Assembly: GCA_016744555.1 (NCBI GenBank)
Contig: JADGED010000172.1
Span: 1 to 5,380 of the forward strand
DNA: 5,380 nt
Direction of reading: 5' to 3'
Origin: Desulfuromonadaceae bacterium
Lineage (GTDB): Bacteria > Desulfobacterota > Desulfuromonadia > Desulfuromonadales > Geopsychrobacteraceae
Shown here: piece after piece, positions 5,269 through 5,380 of the stretch
Layout: each line of letters opens with the position of its first letter
How positions within the stretch are numbered: position 1 is the stretch's first letter
Made by a program: the position numbers and the translations under genes
The notes under the pieces: model-generated
Told to the model about the DNA's origin: nothing
Seen by the model: only the letters and a program-made list of their open reading frames with translations
Databases searched by the model: none

Positions 5269-5380
5269 ATGAAAAACCGCTACATTATGACTGCTTTTGG
5301 TAAAGATAGAGCTGGTATCGTTGCAGATGTTACCCGCTTGCTTTACGAAAATGAGTGCAACTTACAAGAGACTACCATGT
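5269..5380 (+). CDS. ACT-domain protein, GcvR-like, N-terminal part (3' end outside window)
   Basis: The ATG at 5269 follows a strong AGGAGG (5257-5262) by six bases. The 37 visible residues form the first strand, helix and start of the second strand of an ACT domain: 'YIMTAFGKDRAGIVADVTRLLYENECNLQETTM'. The G-x-D-x-x-G-I-V segment (11-18) is the ligand-loop signature of ACT domains, and the opening resembles the E. coli glycine-cleavage regulator GcvR ('VITALGADRPGIVNTITR'). Such proteins usually carry two ACT domains and sense amino acids in the cytoplasm. Only the first half-domain is visible, so it could also be another ACT regulator, and no symbol is given. Confidence 0.85.
   Translation, partial: MKNRYIMTAFGKDRAGIVADVTRLLYENECNLQETTM

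Overview
The window looks like a chromosomal piece of a marine-type gammaproteobacterium. The clues are a YaiI homologue very close to the E. coli protein, a GcvR-like ACT protein, a lipoprotein with the Gly/Ser linker and N-terminal beta-sandwich domain common in such bacteria, and moderate, slightly AT-rich composition. The exact genus cannot be read from this sequence. No mobile element, CRISPR array, tRNA or rRNA is visible.

Layout: (1) bases 1-389 hold the 3' end of an alpha/beta hydrolase gene, followed by a perfect 28-bp palindrome (426-453). (2) Bases 538-697 hold the most notable element, a cyclic-di-GMP class I (GEMM-I) riboswitch aptamer (538-629) followed by a U-tailed terminator (667-697). 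The 3' strand of aptamer helix P1 can instead pair with the 5' arm of the terminator, so a transcriptional OFF switch can be drawn base by base. (3) Bases 757-3312 encode the only gene behind the switch, an 851-residue, acidic, Trp-rich, multidomain outer-membrane or surface lipoprotein of unknown function. It ends at a 16-bp hairpin (3327-3364). (4) Bases 3605-4114 encode a shikimate-kinase-family P-loop kinase. (5) Bases 4271-4717 encode a small TPR protein, preceded by a hairpin and a possible 20-codon overlapping leader ORF. (6) On the minus strand, 4726-5172 is yaiI (DUF188), convergent with the TPR gene. (7) From 5269 to the window edge, divergent from yaiI, is the start of an ACT-domain (GcvR-like) gene.

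The hydrolase, kinase, TPR, yaiI and ACT genes look like ordinary housekeeping or conserved genes with no clear shared pathway. The coherent unit is riboswitch plus lipoprotein: c-di-GMP, the sessile/motile second messenger, is predicted to stop transcription of a large cell-surface protein by premature termination. This is inferred from the sequence alone and is untested.
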